Assembly (NCBI GenBank): GCA_031290205.1
Contig: JAITNZ010000040.1
Coordinates: forward strand, 1-18,790
Reading direction: 5' to 3'
Source of the DNA: Spirochaetaceae bacterium
Lineage (GTDB): Bacteria; Spirochaetota; Spirochaetia; Treponematales; Breznakiellaceae
Length of the DNA stretch: 18,790 nt
Shown here piece after piece: positions 7,819-14,928 of the stretch; the first letter of the stretch is position 1, and each line of letters starts with the position of its first letter. Position numbers and translations under genes: made by a program. The notes under the pieces were generated by a model. It saw only the letters and a program-made list of their open reading frames with translations. It made no database searches and was not told the origin of the DNA.

Positions 7819-8661
7819 TCATAATCGTTCGGAGGAGTTGCCTATTAAAGTCCCTGTCGAAACATCCAACGCTTTGACACGCAGACGGCGCAGGTCGCCC
7901 GGACCGCCAAGTATACAACTGAGTACATAATCGGCGCCCATCAGGTTACCAATATACCGTAACATATAATCGTTTTCATACGTTGGAACATCGATTGAGT
8001 TGACTGCGCGGTACGCGTCGAACATACGCCGGTCGATAACGATATAGTTTTTCGGTGAATTGACGGTAAGCAGCGTTATCTCTTCGAGGACAAACGACCC
8101 TTCGCGAGGATTTTCGGAATCAACATTGAGAACCGCAATCTTCTTGTTCTTTTTAATTTTCTGCGTAGTCTTATCGAATGCACTACGTATCGCGTTATCA
8201 AGCGCACCGGAAGATATGGGTAAACCGCCCTGCGTTTCATAGGGAAACGGGTAGGCAGCCTGAGCCGTTATCGGCGTTGGCGGGCTTAACGAATCCGCGC
8301 CGGTTTCCTCTTTAATCAACACAATTGAACTATCCGTTACGGAAAAAACATGCGCTGAATTATACGAGGTAAACTGGGCAACTTCGGTGCTTCGCGCCTC
8401 GAAATCCTCAAAGCCAATGCGCAACGTGTGATACCCGTTTGCAATATGGTAAACGGCAGTTTCACCCACCTTTAATATACCAACCGACTTCCCGTCAAGG
8501 AATACCCTTAAACGGATTAATTGATTGCTATCAACACGACGGACGGTAACCTCCGACTCCGCAGCACCGCCGCCACCCGCATAAACGGTGAGTGCCGGCA
8601 TCAATAACATAATAACAGAAAAAATTCCTGTCCAGATTAAGCTCTTTCTGGTTTTGAACAT
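7819..8661 (-). CDS. exported PEGA/CsgG-like protein of unknown function
   Basis: A 280-residue protein from the ATG at 8661, preceded by AAGGGG about 8 nt upstream. An in-frame ATG at 8712 would add 17 residues ahead of the signal sequence and is less likely. A signal peptide MFKTRKSLIWTGIFSVIMLL...VYA is followed by a Gly-rich segment. A PEGA-like beta domain (LRVFLDGKSVGILKVGETAVYHIANGYHTLRIGF) comes next. After a Pro/Ala linker, the C-terminal half (KKIAVLNVDSENP...YIVIDRRMFDAYRA...MGADYVLSCILGG) has the layout of CsgG/LpoB-type domains, common in spirochaete envelope proteins. The site of action is probably periplasm or outer membrane. It lies 33 bp upstream of mfd. Family-level recognition is fair; the role is unknown. 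Confidence 0.7.
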   Translation of the reverse strand: MFKTRKSLIWTGIFSVIMLLMPALTVYAGGGGAAESEVTVRRVDSNQLIRLRVFLDGKSVGILKVGETAVYHIANGYHTLRIGFEDFEARSTEVAQFTSYNSAHVFSVTDSSIVLIKEETGADSLSPPTPITAQAAYPFPYETQGGLPISSGALDNAIRSAFDKTTQKIKKNKKIAVLNVDSENPREGSFVLEEITLLTVNSPKNYIVIDRRMFDAYRAVNSIDVPTYENDYMLRYIGNLMGADYVLSCILGGPGDLRRLRVKALDVSTGTLIGNSSERL

Positions 8662-8754
8662 AAATCGCCCCTTATAATATACTTCAAGTTCAAATGTATA
8701 TCCCGTATTCAAAAAGGATTACTATTTCAATTATCGGATGATAATCAGAATTAT

Positions 8755-9090
8755 TTAATCCTTTCGTGATATTATTTTTAATACACAACATTGAGGGTAT
8801 TCCTCGGCAAGCGATTTGAAGCCTTCTAGCAAAAATTGTCCCGCGCACCGTAAAAAAATTTCCCCCTCCCCAGTATAATCGGCAGAAAATTCAAATTCCC
8901 CGCGGGTCGGAGCTGAAAATTGCGCCGTAATACCCGCTTGCTGCGAAACCACCCTGACGAATGTCCGCACAAGCACAGAAACAGCCGCACATACAATATC
9001 CCCCCCCGGAGCGCCCGCGCCCGCATGCCCCACCACACGGCAGGAACGTACAAGACCGCAGGCATCCACGCAAATCTTTATCACAATCAC
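8755..9090 (-). CDS. prp: ribosomal-processing cysteine protease Prp
   Basis: A 111-residue protein with the Prp signature GHAGAGAPGGDIVCAAVSVL; His22 and Cys34 fall at the positions of the catalytic dyad. In Firmicutes and some other bacteria, Prp removes a short N-terminal extension from ribosomal protein L27 before ribosome assembly. The start is a GTG at 9090, one base after the rplU stop (TAA-T-GTG); the overlapping ATG reads straight into a stop. There is no strong Shine-Dalgarno, so translational coupling to rplU is likely. The usual order is rplU-prp-rpmA, but here the next gene downstream is the unrelated exported protein and no L27 gene is present. Confidence 0.93.
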   Translation of the reverse strand: MIVIKICVDACGLVRSCRVVGHAGAGAPGGDIVCAAVSVLVRTFVRVVSQQAGITAQFSAPTRGEFEFSADYTGEGEIFLRCAGQFLLEGFKSLAEEYPQCCVLKIISRKD

Positions 9091-9091
9091 A

Positions 9092-9403
9092 TTAGGCTAA
9101 CGCAATATTCTCGATTTTAATCACCGAAAACCGCTGCCTGTGCCCCCGTTTTCGCCTGTAATCTTTTTTCGGTTTATATTTGAAAACCACGATCTTTTTT
9201 TCCTTGCCATGCTCCTGCACAAGCGCACTAACCTTCGCGCCCGCCACATAGGGCGCCCCCACCATGAGCGTATCGCCCGAAACAAGCAAAACGGAATCAA
9301 TATCAATTGCCGACCCCGGTTCCGCGTCAATAAGGTCAACCTTCAGCAGCTTCCCCTGCTCCGCCTTATACTGTTTTCCTTTAAATTCAACTAATGCATA
9401 CAT
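9092..9403 (-). CDS. rplU: 50S ribosomal protein L21
   Basis: A 103-residue protein of normal length for bL21. Family features are all present: YALVEFKGKQYKAEQG at the N-terminus, the GAPYVAGAKVSALVQEHGKEKKI region, and the C-terminal KYKPKKDYRRKRGHRQ block that contacts 23S rRNA. AAGGA lies about 8 nt upstream of the ATG. A good promoter is found at 9424-9453. It is the first gene of a two-gene unit with prp. Confidence 0.98.
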   Translation of the reverse strand: MYALVEFKGKQYKAEQGKLLKVDLIDAEPGSAIDIDSVLLVSGDTLMVGAPYVAGAKVSALVQEHGKEKKIVVFKYKPKKDYRRKRGHRQRFSVIKIENIALA

Positions 9404-9423
9404 AATTTTATCCTTTTACTGAT

Positions 9424-9453
9424 GTTATATAATAAAGCTAAGGAAAATGTCAA
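9424..9453 (-). promoter_or_regulatory. sigma-70 promoter of rplU-prp
   Basis: On the minus strand a perfect TTGACA (9453-9448) is followed, after an 18-nt spacer, by TATAAC (9429-9424), or after 16 nt by TATATA. The A/T-rich spacer and the position 20-25 bp upstream of the L21 start codon fit a strong ribosomal-protein promoter with a short leader. Confidence 0.75.
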
Positions 9454-9480
9454 TACCTCCAGCAGCTCCCGCACTTATGC

Positions 9481-9506
9481 TGCCCCGCAATTTTAATCGC
9501 GGGGCA
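9481..9506. repeat. GC-rich hairpin
   Basis: TGCCCCGC (9481-9488) and GCGGGGCA (9499-9506) form a perfect 8-bp stem with a 10-nt A/T-rich loop. It lies upstream of both divergent transcription units and has no following T-tract in either direction, so it is not a clear terminator. It is part of the repeat-filled gap. Confidence 0.5.
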
Positions 9507-9510
9507 CGGT

Positions 9511-9679
9511 CGGGCGGGGGAGGCTTGCCGAAAAACAGGCACCCATTTCCTAAGCAAGTCGTTCTCCTCGTCGGACGCATTTTCTGCCACTTAGGAAAAG
9601 CATTACCGAATGTCGGCGAATAGCCGACTAAATTCGTTTACCAGTGAATTTTTTCGGCAAACCTTCCCCGCCCCGCCCG
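9511..9679. repeat. 169-bp nested inverted-repeat (cruciform-like) element
   Basis: Outer arms CGGGCGGGG...GGCTTGCCGAAAAA (9511-9535) and its imperfect reverse complement (9650-9679) enclose two further hairpins. One is TTTCCTAAG/CTTAGGAAA (9546-9554 and 9590-9598, perfect 9 bp). The other is GTCGGC-gaata-GCCGAC (9612-9628), flanked by CGAAT (9607-9611) and ATTCG (9632-9636). No open frame of note runs through it. It could be a non-autonomous mobile element or a structured RNA; I recognise no known RNA family. Confidence 0.55.
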
Positions 9680-9697
9680 CTTACGTTAGGGATAATC

Positions 9698-10066
9698 CCC
9701 CCGCAGCCCAAGCGGGGAGGGCTTTTCGACGAAGGAGGTAATTAGGGAGAGGGGAGAGGTGTAGGAGGGGGAAGTCTCCCCCTACGCGCGCACGTTGTTG
9801 CGCGCTACCCCCTCTGCGGGGGGATAATCCCCCCGCAACGCCCCCCACTGTTAAGTGCTACGGTTTCTGCCTATATATAAAAGCCTTTACAGTCCCCCTA
9901 CAGTGTAGCCCCCCGCCCAAGCGGGTGAGGGCTGTTTGACGAAGGAGGGATTTGGGAGGAGGGGGCGCGGAGCGCTTGTGCCGCGCACCTGAGAAAGTCT
10001 TCCCCCCTTCTTTACTGGATTATTACCATAGCGCCGCCTAATTTACCCTGAATTTGAAAGTGCACC
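9698..10066. repeat. mosaic of GC-rich repeats, including a degenerate family A copy
   Basis: A block CCCAAGCGGG(t)GAGGGCT..T.GACGAAGGAGG occurs twice in direct orientation, at about 9698-9740 and 9907-9949. Between them, 9760-9845 reads on the minus strand like the GC-rich core of the element at 25-242 (CGTTGCGGGG, then CCGCAGAGGGGGTAGCG, then GCGTAGGGGGAGAC). At 10041-10066 the right terminus of that family recurs on the plus strand (ATTTACCCTGA, 9 nt, TGCACC; 24 of 26 identical to 217-242). The region thus looks like nested or rearranged insertions. No gene is seen between 9404 and 10145. Confidence 0.6.
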
Positions 10067-10145
10067 CCCAGTCGCTGGAGGGTATTGAGTTTTTTTTCAT
10101 CTCATGCTAATCTAAAATAACATAGAAAGACTGTGCGGAGGATTT

Positions 10146-10559
10146 ATGGAGAACGACAAAAGTATTACGTTAGATGCTCAAACGGGGTGTTTAGAAAATG
10201 CGGTCAGTTTTATAGAAAGCGAGCTTGCCGCCATTGCCTGTCCCAATGACAAGCAGATGCAGATTGAGCTTGCCGTCGAGGAATTATTCGTCAACATTTC
10301 AAATTACGCATACCGCAATCATGATGGAAGTGTGAAAATAAAATTCGCAAATCCCAGCAAGAATAGGGTAATCATTACGCTGGCAGACAATGGCACACCG
10401 TTTAATCCGCTGGAACGTGAAGAACCTGATATCCTCAAACCATTAGAAGAAAGAGAACCCGGCGGGCTGGGGATTTTTTTAGTCAAACGGACAATGGATA
10501 ATGTAGTATACAAACACGATGGTGAATATAACAACATAACAATTAGCAAATCGTGGTAG
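10146..10559 (+). CDS. RsbW/SpoIIAB-like anti-sigma ATPase (serine kinase)
   Basis: A 137-residue GHKL-fold ATPase of the HATPase_c_2 type. The N-box is AVEELFVNISNYAY (43-56, with E46 and N50), the G1 box is DNGTPFNP (81-88), and the G2 box is GGLGIFLVK (106-114). In partner-switch systems such kinases bind a sigma factor or other target and phosphorylate a STAS antagonist. The start is fixed by CGGAGGA at 10136-10142. The STAS gene follows 13 bp later with its own GGAGG. No sigma factor gene is adjacent, so the controlled output is unknown. RsbW-like is a class name here, not an orthology claim. Confidence 0.9.
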   Translation: MENDKSITLDAQTGCLENAVSFIESELAAIACPNDKQMQIELAVEELFVNISNYAYRNHDGSVKIKFANPSKNRVIITLADNGTPFNPLEREEPDILKPLEEREPGGLGIFLVKRTMDNVVYKHDGEYNNITISKSW

Positions 10560-10572
10560 GTCTGGAGGAATT

Positions 10573-11175
10573 ATGATCATTACAGAAAAAAAAGAAGGCT
10601 CAAGATATACTATCGAACTTGAGGGAAGACTCGATACGCAAACCGCGCCCGCATTCGAAGCGGTGTTTAGTAATCTTAGTCCGATTATTACTGAATTTGT
10701 TTTGAATCTTGCAAAACTTATTTATATATCATCTCTCGGTCTGCGGGCAATCCTCGTATTGTTTAAGAAAATGAAAGCGCGAAACGGCAAGTTAACTATC
10801 ATCAATATACCCGATAATATTCGCAACGTTTTTGAAATGAGCGGTTTCATCCAAACTGTTGTCCATGACGAGAAATCCGCGGTGGTTGAAAAAGCAAAAA
10901 CTGAAGACTCAATAGAATATGCCATGAGCGGGTTGCTTGACGGCGTAGCGGCATTGCACTTAGAACAACATTTTGCAAAACTGAAAGACGAGGAAGGGTC
11001 GCGTAATATTATGCTTGATTGCTCAGGACTTAGCGCAATTACTTCAGATGCGTGTAATAAAATTAAATCAATACAAAATAATTTGTTGGCAAGGAAGCAT
11101 CGTGTTCATTTTATTAATGTTCCTCTGTCGGTGATAGATTCTATAAAAGCGCAGGGATTTCAAGATCTCCTCTGA
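10573..11175 (+). CDS. double STAS-domain anti-anti-sigma protein
   Basis: A 200-residue protein with two STAS domains. The first (about 1-103) has the canonical strand-Ser motif YISSLGLRAIL, with Ser54 at the position phosphorylated in SpoIIAA/RsbV proteins, followed by the FEMSGF motif near 87-92. The second (about 112-200) is diverged but keeps the pattern: IMLDCSGLSAITSDACNKI, with Ser158 at the equivalent position, then RVHFINVP and AQGF. Most antagonists have one domain (about 110 residues), so this is a duplication or fusion. It is probably a substrate of the kinase encoded just upstream. Its TGA stop overlaps the tsaD ATG (TGATG), so translation of tsaD is likely coupled to it. Confidence 0.88.
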   Translation: MIITEKKEGSRYTIELEGRLDTQTAPAFEAVFSNLSPIITEFVLNLAKLIYISSLGLRAILVLFKKMKARNGKLTIINIPDNIRNVFEMSGFIQTVVHDEKSAVVEKAKTEDSIEYAMSGLLDGVAALHLEQHFAKLKDEEGSRNIMLDCSGLSAITSDACNKIKSIQNNLLARKHRVHFINVPLSVIDSIKAQGFQDLL

Positions 11176-12212
11176 TGAAAATACTTGGTATAGAAAGTTC
11201 TTGTGATGAATGTTCCGCTTCGGTTGTGGAAGACGGCAAAAACATTCTTTCGAATATTATAGCAACGCAGATACCGTTTCATGCCGTCTATAATGGTGTA
11301 GTGCCTGAAATAGCAAGCCGAAAGCATACTGAATGGATTTATGAAGTTACCGCACAGGCACTGGAACAGGCAGGATTAACGAGCGATGATATTGATGGCG
11401 TTGCCGCTACATCACAGCCGGGGCTTATGGGCTCGCTGCTCGTAGGTCTTACATTCGCAAAAGCATTCGCATACGCACGGCATAAACCGTTCATCGCCTG
11501 CGACCACATGCTATCGCATCTCTATGCGGCGCGATTAACAGAAGCCCCTCCCCCCCCCTACCCGTTTCTGGGATTGCTAGTTTCCGGCGGGCATACCATC
11601 ATCTGTAAAGTTGATGATTTTGATGCTATTACGGTTTTAGGCAGCTCGATAGACGATGCTGTAGGCGAAGCATTCGATAAAGTATCAAAACATTTTGGGT
11701 GGGGCTATCCCGGCGGCAAGTATATAGATGCATTAGCACAAGACGGCTGCTCCGATACATTCGATTTTCCGCTTGCTCGTTTGCATACAGTGAAGCACCC
11801 TTATGATGTCTCGTATTCGGGCTTAAAAACGGCAGTTGCCAATCAAATTGAACAGTTCCGTAAAAAAGGAGCGGCGGGGGAATTACATCCCCCTGACATT
11901 GCCGCATCGTTTCAAAAAGCCGCCGTCGGGATATTGCTATGCGCACTCTTTAAGGCAGTCGAGGATACCGGCATTAGCACTGTAGTAAGCGGCGGCGGAG
12001 TCGCCGCTAATTCATATTTACGCGCAAAATTATCTGAACGCGATGATATTCGCTGCATCTTTCCCCCACCTGAACTTTGCGGCGATAACGGCGCGATGGT
12101 AGCCGGACTCGGTTATGCATATCTTTCACGCGGAATAAGCTCCCCCCTCAACATTACCGCCTCGGCGCGAGTAAAAGCATTCAAACGCCGCCCAAAAGCA
12201 GGGGATGGATGA
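11175..12212 (+). CDS. tsaD: tRNA N6-adenosine threonylcarbamoyltransferase TsaD
   Basis: A 345-residue ASKHA-fold enzyme that, with TsaB and TsaE, transfers threonylcarbamoyl to A37 of ANN-decoding tRNAs (t6A). Visible motifs: GIESSCDE (5-12), GVVPEIASRKH (41-51), the metal-binding HMLSH (His111 and His115), LVSGGHT (135-141), DDAVGEAFDK (160-169), YSGLKTA (214-220), SGGGVAANS (272-280), and CGDNGAM with Asp304 (302-308). The length is typical. The ATG overlaps the upstream STAS stop by one base. A nine-C tract at 11550-11558 encodes part of APPPPY, just before the conserved LVSGGHT strand. Confidence 0.97.
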   Translation: MKILGIESSCDECSASVVEDGKNILSNIIATQIPFHAVYNGVVPEIASRKHTEWIYEVTAQALEQAGLTSDDIDGVAATSQPGLMGSLLVGLTFAKAFAYARHKPFIACDHMLSHLYAARLTEAPPPPYPFLGLLVSGGHTIICKVDDFDAITVLGSSIDDAVGEAFDKVSKHFGWGYPGGKYIDALAQDGCSDTFDFPLARLHTVKHPYDVSYSGLKTAVANQIEQFRKKGAAGELHPPDIAASFQKAAVGILLCALFKAVEDTGISTVVSGGGVAANSYLRAKLSERDDIRCIFPPPELCGDNGAMVAGLGYAYLSRGISSPLNITASARVKAFKRRPKAGDG

Positions 12213-12244
12213 TATATAGATAGCAGGAGCGCGGGCGCGGGTGT

Positions 12245-12264
12245 GAGGTTCGTGGTTGAATTCG
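12245..12264. repeat. solitary fragment of the CACGAAC-type repeat
   Basis: These 20 bases (GAGGTTCGTGGTTGAATTCG) match 18528-18547 exactly, the outer end of the inverted-repeat element there. The rest of that element is not present. It lies in the short gap between tsaD and the promoter of the second propeller lipoprotein. Confidence 0.6.
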
Positions 12265-12291
12265 TTATTGCTGTCCGTCAAAGCTTTTTCC

Positions 12292-12321
12292 TTGACATTT
12301 TACCGTCCTCTATGGTACAAT
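12292..12321 (+). promoter_or_regulatory. strong sigma-70 promoter of the second propeller lipoprotein
   Basis: TTGACA (12292-12297), an 18-nt spacer, then TACAAT (12316-12321) with an extended -10 TG one base upstream (TGGTACAAT). Transcription would start about 38 nt before the ATG at 12367, which is preceded by AGGAGG (12356-12361). Confidence 0.8.
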
Positions 12322-12366
12322 GATGCATCATGCTGAATAAGCGCCTTAAAAATAAAGGAGGTTTTT

Positions 12367-14538
12367 ATGGACAATTGGACAAAAAAAATTTTACAATGGA
12401 CAATCGGGAGCGTTTTGCTCATCTCTCTGGCTTTCGCTGGGGTTCTGTCCTCCTGCGAGGTAATTGCGGCAGGTTCGGGTGTGAATCAGAACGACACGGT
12501 GTGGATTCGGCTGGCGCCGACGGTGGCGGTCGAGGGGAAGGCAACGCTCTTGCTCGACTTTAGCAAGCCCATTGAGGGGCTTGCGACAGGAGCATCGGCG
12601 GCTAAGTTAAAAGAGCTCTTCACGTTCGCCAATGGTGAGGGCACATCGGGGGCGAACGAAATCGTGGCGCTAAGCATCACGAAAGATTCAGGGGCGGTTT
12701 ACACGCTCAGCGTGGAACATGTGCCCGATGCCGAGAACGGTATAATCCTGGTAACGATAAATAAGGCGGGCATCACGCCGGCAACCCGCCCCTGGTCGCT
12801 GGACGGCGTTGTCTACGACCTTCTCATTAGCCGCAGCGATACTGACGGCATCCTCGGTGCGGGGAGCGCCTATACCTGTGAAACAGTGCTCGGCTCTTTC
12901 GCGCCCGAACTCGGCATCACGCTTAGCAACCAAGGCGCGACACCCACAGGCGCGCTGAACGTCGCGCTTTCAGGAGACGATGCGGGAAAGTTCACGCTTT
13001 CGTCGACTTCGCTTGACAGTATAGCGGCGGGCGGCGCCGTCGAAAAAGCATTTACCGTGCAACCGTATGCAGGGCTTCCGCTGGATAGCTATAGCGCCGT
13101 GGTAACGGTCCGCAACAACGGCATAGCGGAGCGTTTTACGATCAACTACACGGTCCGGCTGCCCTACACAGCCGGCGCGTCGGCGCCGACAAACGCGGGC
13201 GTAGTTGGCGAGTATGTGTATTCTGAGTTTAATGCGGTCGCGAAAGATGCGGAGGGCTGCACCTATGCGGTGGGGGGACAGTGGGGTATCGGCGTGTTCA
13301 GCTACGGCGCCAATGTCAGTGCAACGGGAAGCACGGATCACGGAAATGCCGTGATCGTGAAATACGACAGCGCCGGAGAGGCGCTTTGGGCAAAATTGGC
13401 ACAAGACGATTTTTCATGGGAAAGTTCGGTATTTCTAGGAGTCGCGACAGATGCGTTTGGCGGCGTCTATGCGGTAGGTAGCGCGGATAGTTCGGTGATA
13501 GTGAAATACAAGCAAAACGGAGAAGTGGAGTGGGCAAATTCACTTGCTAACGACGAAGGACAATTTCAAGCTGTTGCGGCGGATGCTCTGGGCAACGTCT
13601 ATGCGGTGGGGCTTCAGTTTGGATGGGGAACGCATAATTACGGCGGCAACGTTACCGCGTCAAGCACCGGTATGAACGGCGGTGCGGTGATTGTGAAATA
13701 CAAGAGCGACACCGGAACGGCTCTTTGGGCAAGCTCCCCTAGCGTCGACGACGGCGATACAATGCTCAATAGGACGAATTTTTCTGGTGTCGTGACGGAC
13801 GCGCTCGGAAATGTCTATGTAGCGGGGGAGCAGGATGGCACCTACACCTATGAATACGGCGGGGCGAGCGCGACAGGGGTCAGGGCGGGACAATTTGGCT
13901 TAAACGCGGTTTTAGTGAAATATGACGGAAAGAGCGCCGACTGTTCAGCTCTTTGGGCAAAGACGGTGGTAAGCGGCGGCGGTCATTCAAACTTTACTGC
14001 TATCGCAATAGACGGGCTCGGCAATCTTTATGCGGCAGGGACACAGTCCGGAAACGGCACGTTTAATTATGGCGGTCCAAGCGCGTCGGGAGGCGCCTCT
14101 GGTTGGGCAAATAACGCGGTGCTCGTGAAATACGACAGTAGCAACGGAGCCGCGCTCTGGGCGAAGTCGGTGAACGGCGGCAACAATAAATCGGAATTTT
14201 ATGGTGTTGCGGCAGACGCGCTCGGCAATGTCTATGCGGTAGGCTGCCAGAGCGGCAACTCCTCATTTGATTACGGCGCCGCAAGCACGGCGGGAAGCTA
14301 CAACTACGACACATCGGTGATAGTAAAATACGACAGCGCCGGCGGCGACGAAGCCGCTGTCTGGGCACATGCAGTCCAAGGCAACGCCTTCTCGCGGCTT
14401 TACGGCATAGCCGGCGACGGTCAAAGCGGCTTTTGTGCAGTAGGCAACCAAAGTGCCGGCACAAACGATTACGGCAACGGCACCCCCATAACAGCCATCG
14501 GCGAATCCGGAAACGCCGTGGTGGTGGGATACAGATAA
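12367..14538 (+). CDS. lipoprotein with Ig-like domain and seven SBBP propeller repeats
   Basis: A 723-residue paralogue of the lipoprotein at 469-2361. The signal sequence ends in a permissive lipobox LSSC, with Cys30 as the lipidation site. Residues about 40-145 form the shared N-terminal module (DTVWIRL ... GITPATRPWSLDG). A segment absent from the other protein follows (about 150-270: LGITLSNQGATPTGALNVALSGDDAG ... AVVTVRNNG), which looks like the Ig-like or ASPM-like domains common in treponemal surface proteins. From about residue 284 there are seven repeats of the F.GVA.DA.GNVYAVG...NAVIVKY...WA type, enough for one propeller. The second repeat is short (VYAVGSADSSVIVKY), lacking about 18 residues of its middle strands. 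The start is fixed by AGGAGG. The ligand and role are unknown; surface or periplasmic display is inferred. Confidence 0.85.
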   Translation: MDNWTKKILQWTIGSVLLISLAFAGVLSSCEVIAAGSGVNQNDTVWIRLAPTVAVEGKATLLLDFSKPIEGLATGASAAKLKELFTFANGEGTSGANEIVALSITKDSGAVYTLSVEHVPDAENGIILVTINKAGITPATRPWSLDGVVYDLLISRSDTDGILGAGSAYTCETVLGSFAPELGITLSNQGATPTGALNVALSGDDAGKFTLSSTSLDSIAAGGAVEKAFTVQPYAGLPLDSYSAVVTVRNNGIAERFTINYTVRLPYTAGASAPTNAGVVGEYVYSEFNAVAKDAEGCTYAVGGQWGIGVFSYGANVSATGSTDHGNAVIVKYDSAGEALWAKLAQDDFSWESSVFLGVATDAFGGVYAVGSADSSVIVKYKQNGEVEWANSLANDEGQFQAVAADALGNVYAVGLQFGWGTHNYGGNVTASSTGMNGGAVIVKYKSDTGTALWASSPSVDDGDTMLNRTNFSGVVTDALGNVYVAGEQDGTYTYEYGGASATGVRAGQFGLNAVLVKYDGKSADCSALWAKTVVSGGGHSNFTAIAIDGLGNLYAAGTQSGNGTFNYGGPSASGGASGWANNAVLVKYDSSNGAALWAKSVNGGNNKSEFYGVAADALGNVYAVGCQSGNSSFDYGAASTAGSYNYDTSVIVKYDSAGGDEAAVWAHAVQGNAFSRLYGIAGDGQSGFCAVGNQSAGTNDYGNGTPITAIGESGNAVVVGYR

Positions 14539-14835
14539 GGGAAAAGGGAAAAGGGAAAAGGGAAGAGGGAAGAGGGAAGAGGGAAGAGGCGCCGTTGGAT
14601 AAGAGAGCGGGGTTTTAGACGCAGGGGAACAGGGAACAGGGGAAGAGGGAAAAGGGAATAGGGGAAGAGGCGCCGTTGGATAAGAGAGCGGGGTTTTAGA
14701 AGCAGGGGTACAGGGAACAGGGGAAGAGGGAAGAGGGAAGAGGGGAAGAATGAGAGATGAGTGAGGAATGAGGGAACAGTGAACAGGGAACAGGGAAGAA
14801 TTAGGAATTAGGAATTATGAGTGAGGAATGAGGTG
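14539..14835. repeat. polypurine heptamer minisatellite
   Basis: The plus strand is almost purely purine. Seven heptads GGGAAAA or GGGAAGA (14539-14587) start on the base after the lipoprotein stop codon. A unit GAAGAGGCGCCGTTGGATAA... then occurs twice 81 bp apart (from 14583 and from 14664). Further GGGAACA and GAGTGAGGAAT words follow. The mirror-type purine strand can in principle form triplex structures. It resembles the short heptamer repeats known from cyanobacteria, but no relationship is shown. Confidence 0.75.
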
Positions 14836-14871
14836 TGAAGGGGCGAACGGTAAGAGCAGTGAGGAATGAAG

Positions 14872-14895
14872 AAAGATTTCAAACTGAAATCTTTT
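14872..14895. terminator. hairpin between convergent genes, possible bidirectional terminator
   Basis: AAAGATTTCA (14872-14881) and TGAAATCTTT (14885-14894) are a perfect 10-bp stem with a 3-nt loop. It lies between the lipoprotein gene and the convergent larB gene, 34 bp beyond the larB stop. T-runs lie inside the stem and only weakly beyond it, and the stem is A/T-rich, so efficiency is uncertain. Confidence 0.45.
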
Positions 14896-14928
14896 CCATA
14901 GTCTCTCGATTTTCGATGTTGCGCATCG

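Noticed and set aside
8662..8712. Upstream ATG for the PEGA/CsgG-like protein
   Set aside because: It would place 17 polar residues before a clear signal peptide; the ATG at 8661 has its own Shine-Dalgarno.
10085..10113. Promoter for the ATPase-STAS-tsaD unit
   Set aside because: TTGAGT has only poor -10 candidates at acceptable spacing (TAATCT at 17 nt) and the better TAAAAT is 22 nt away, so no call is made.
9404..10145. tRNA, rRNA or hidden small gene in the large gap
   Set aside because: No cloverleaf, rRNA-like sequence or convincing coding frame was found; the GAAGGAGG motifs near 9731 and 9941 look like Shine-Dalgarno sequences but belong to a repeated block without a following open frame.
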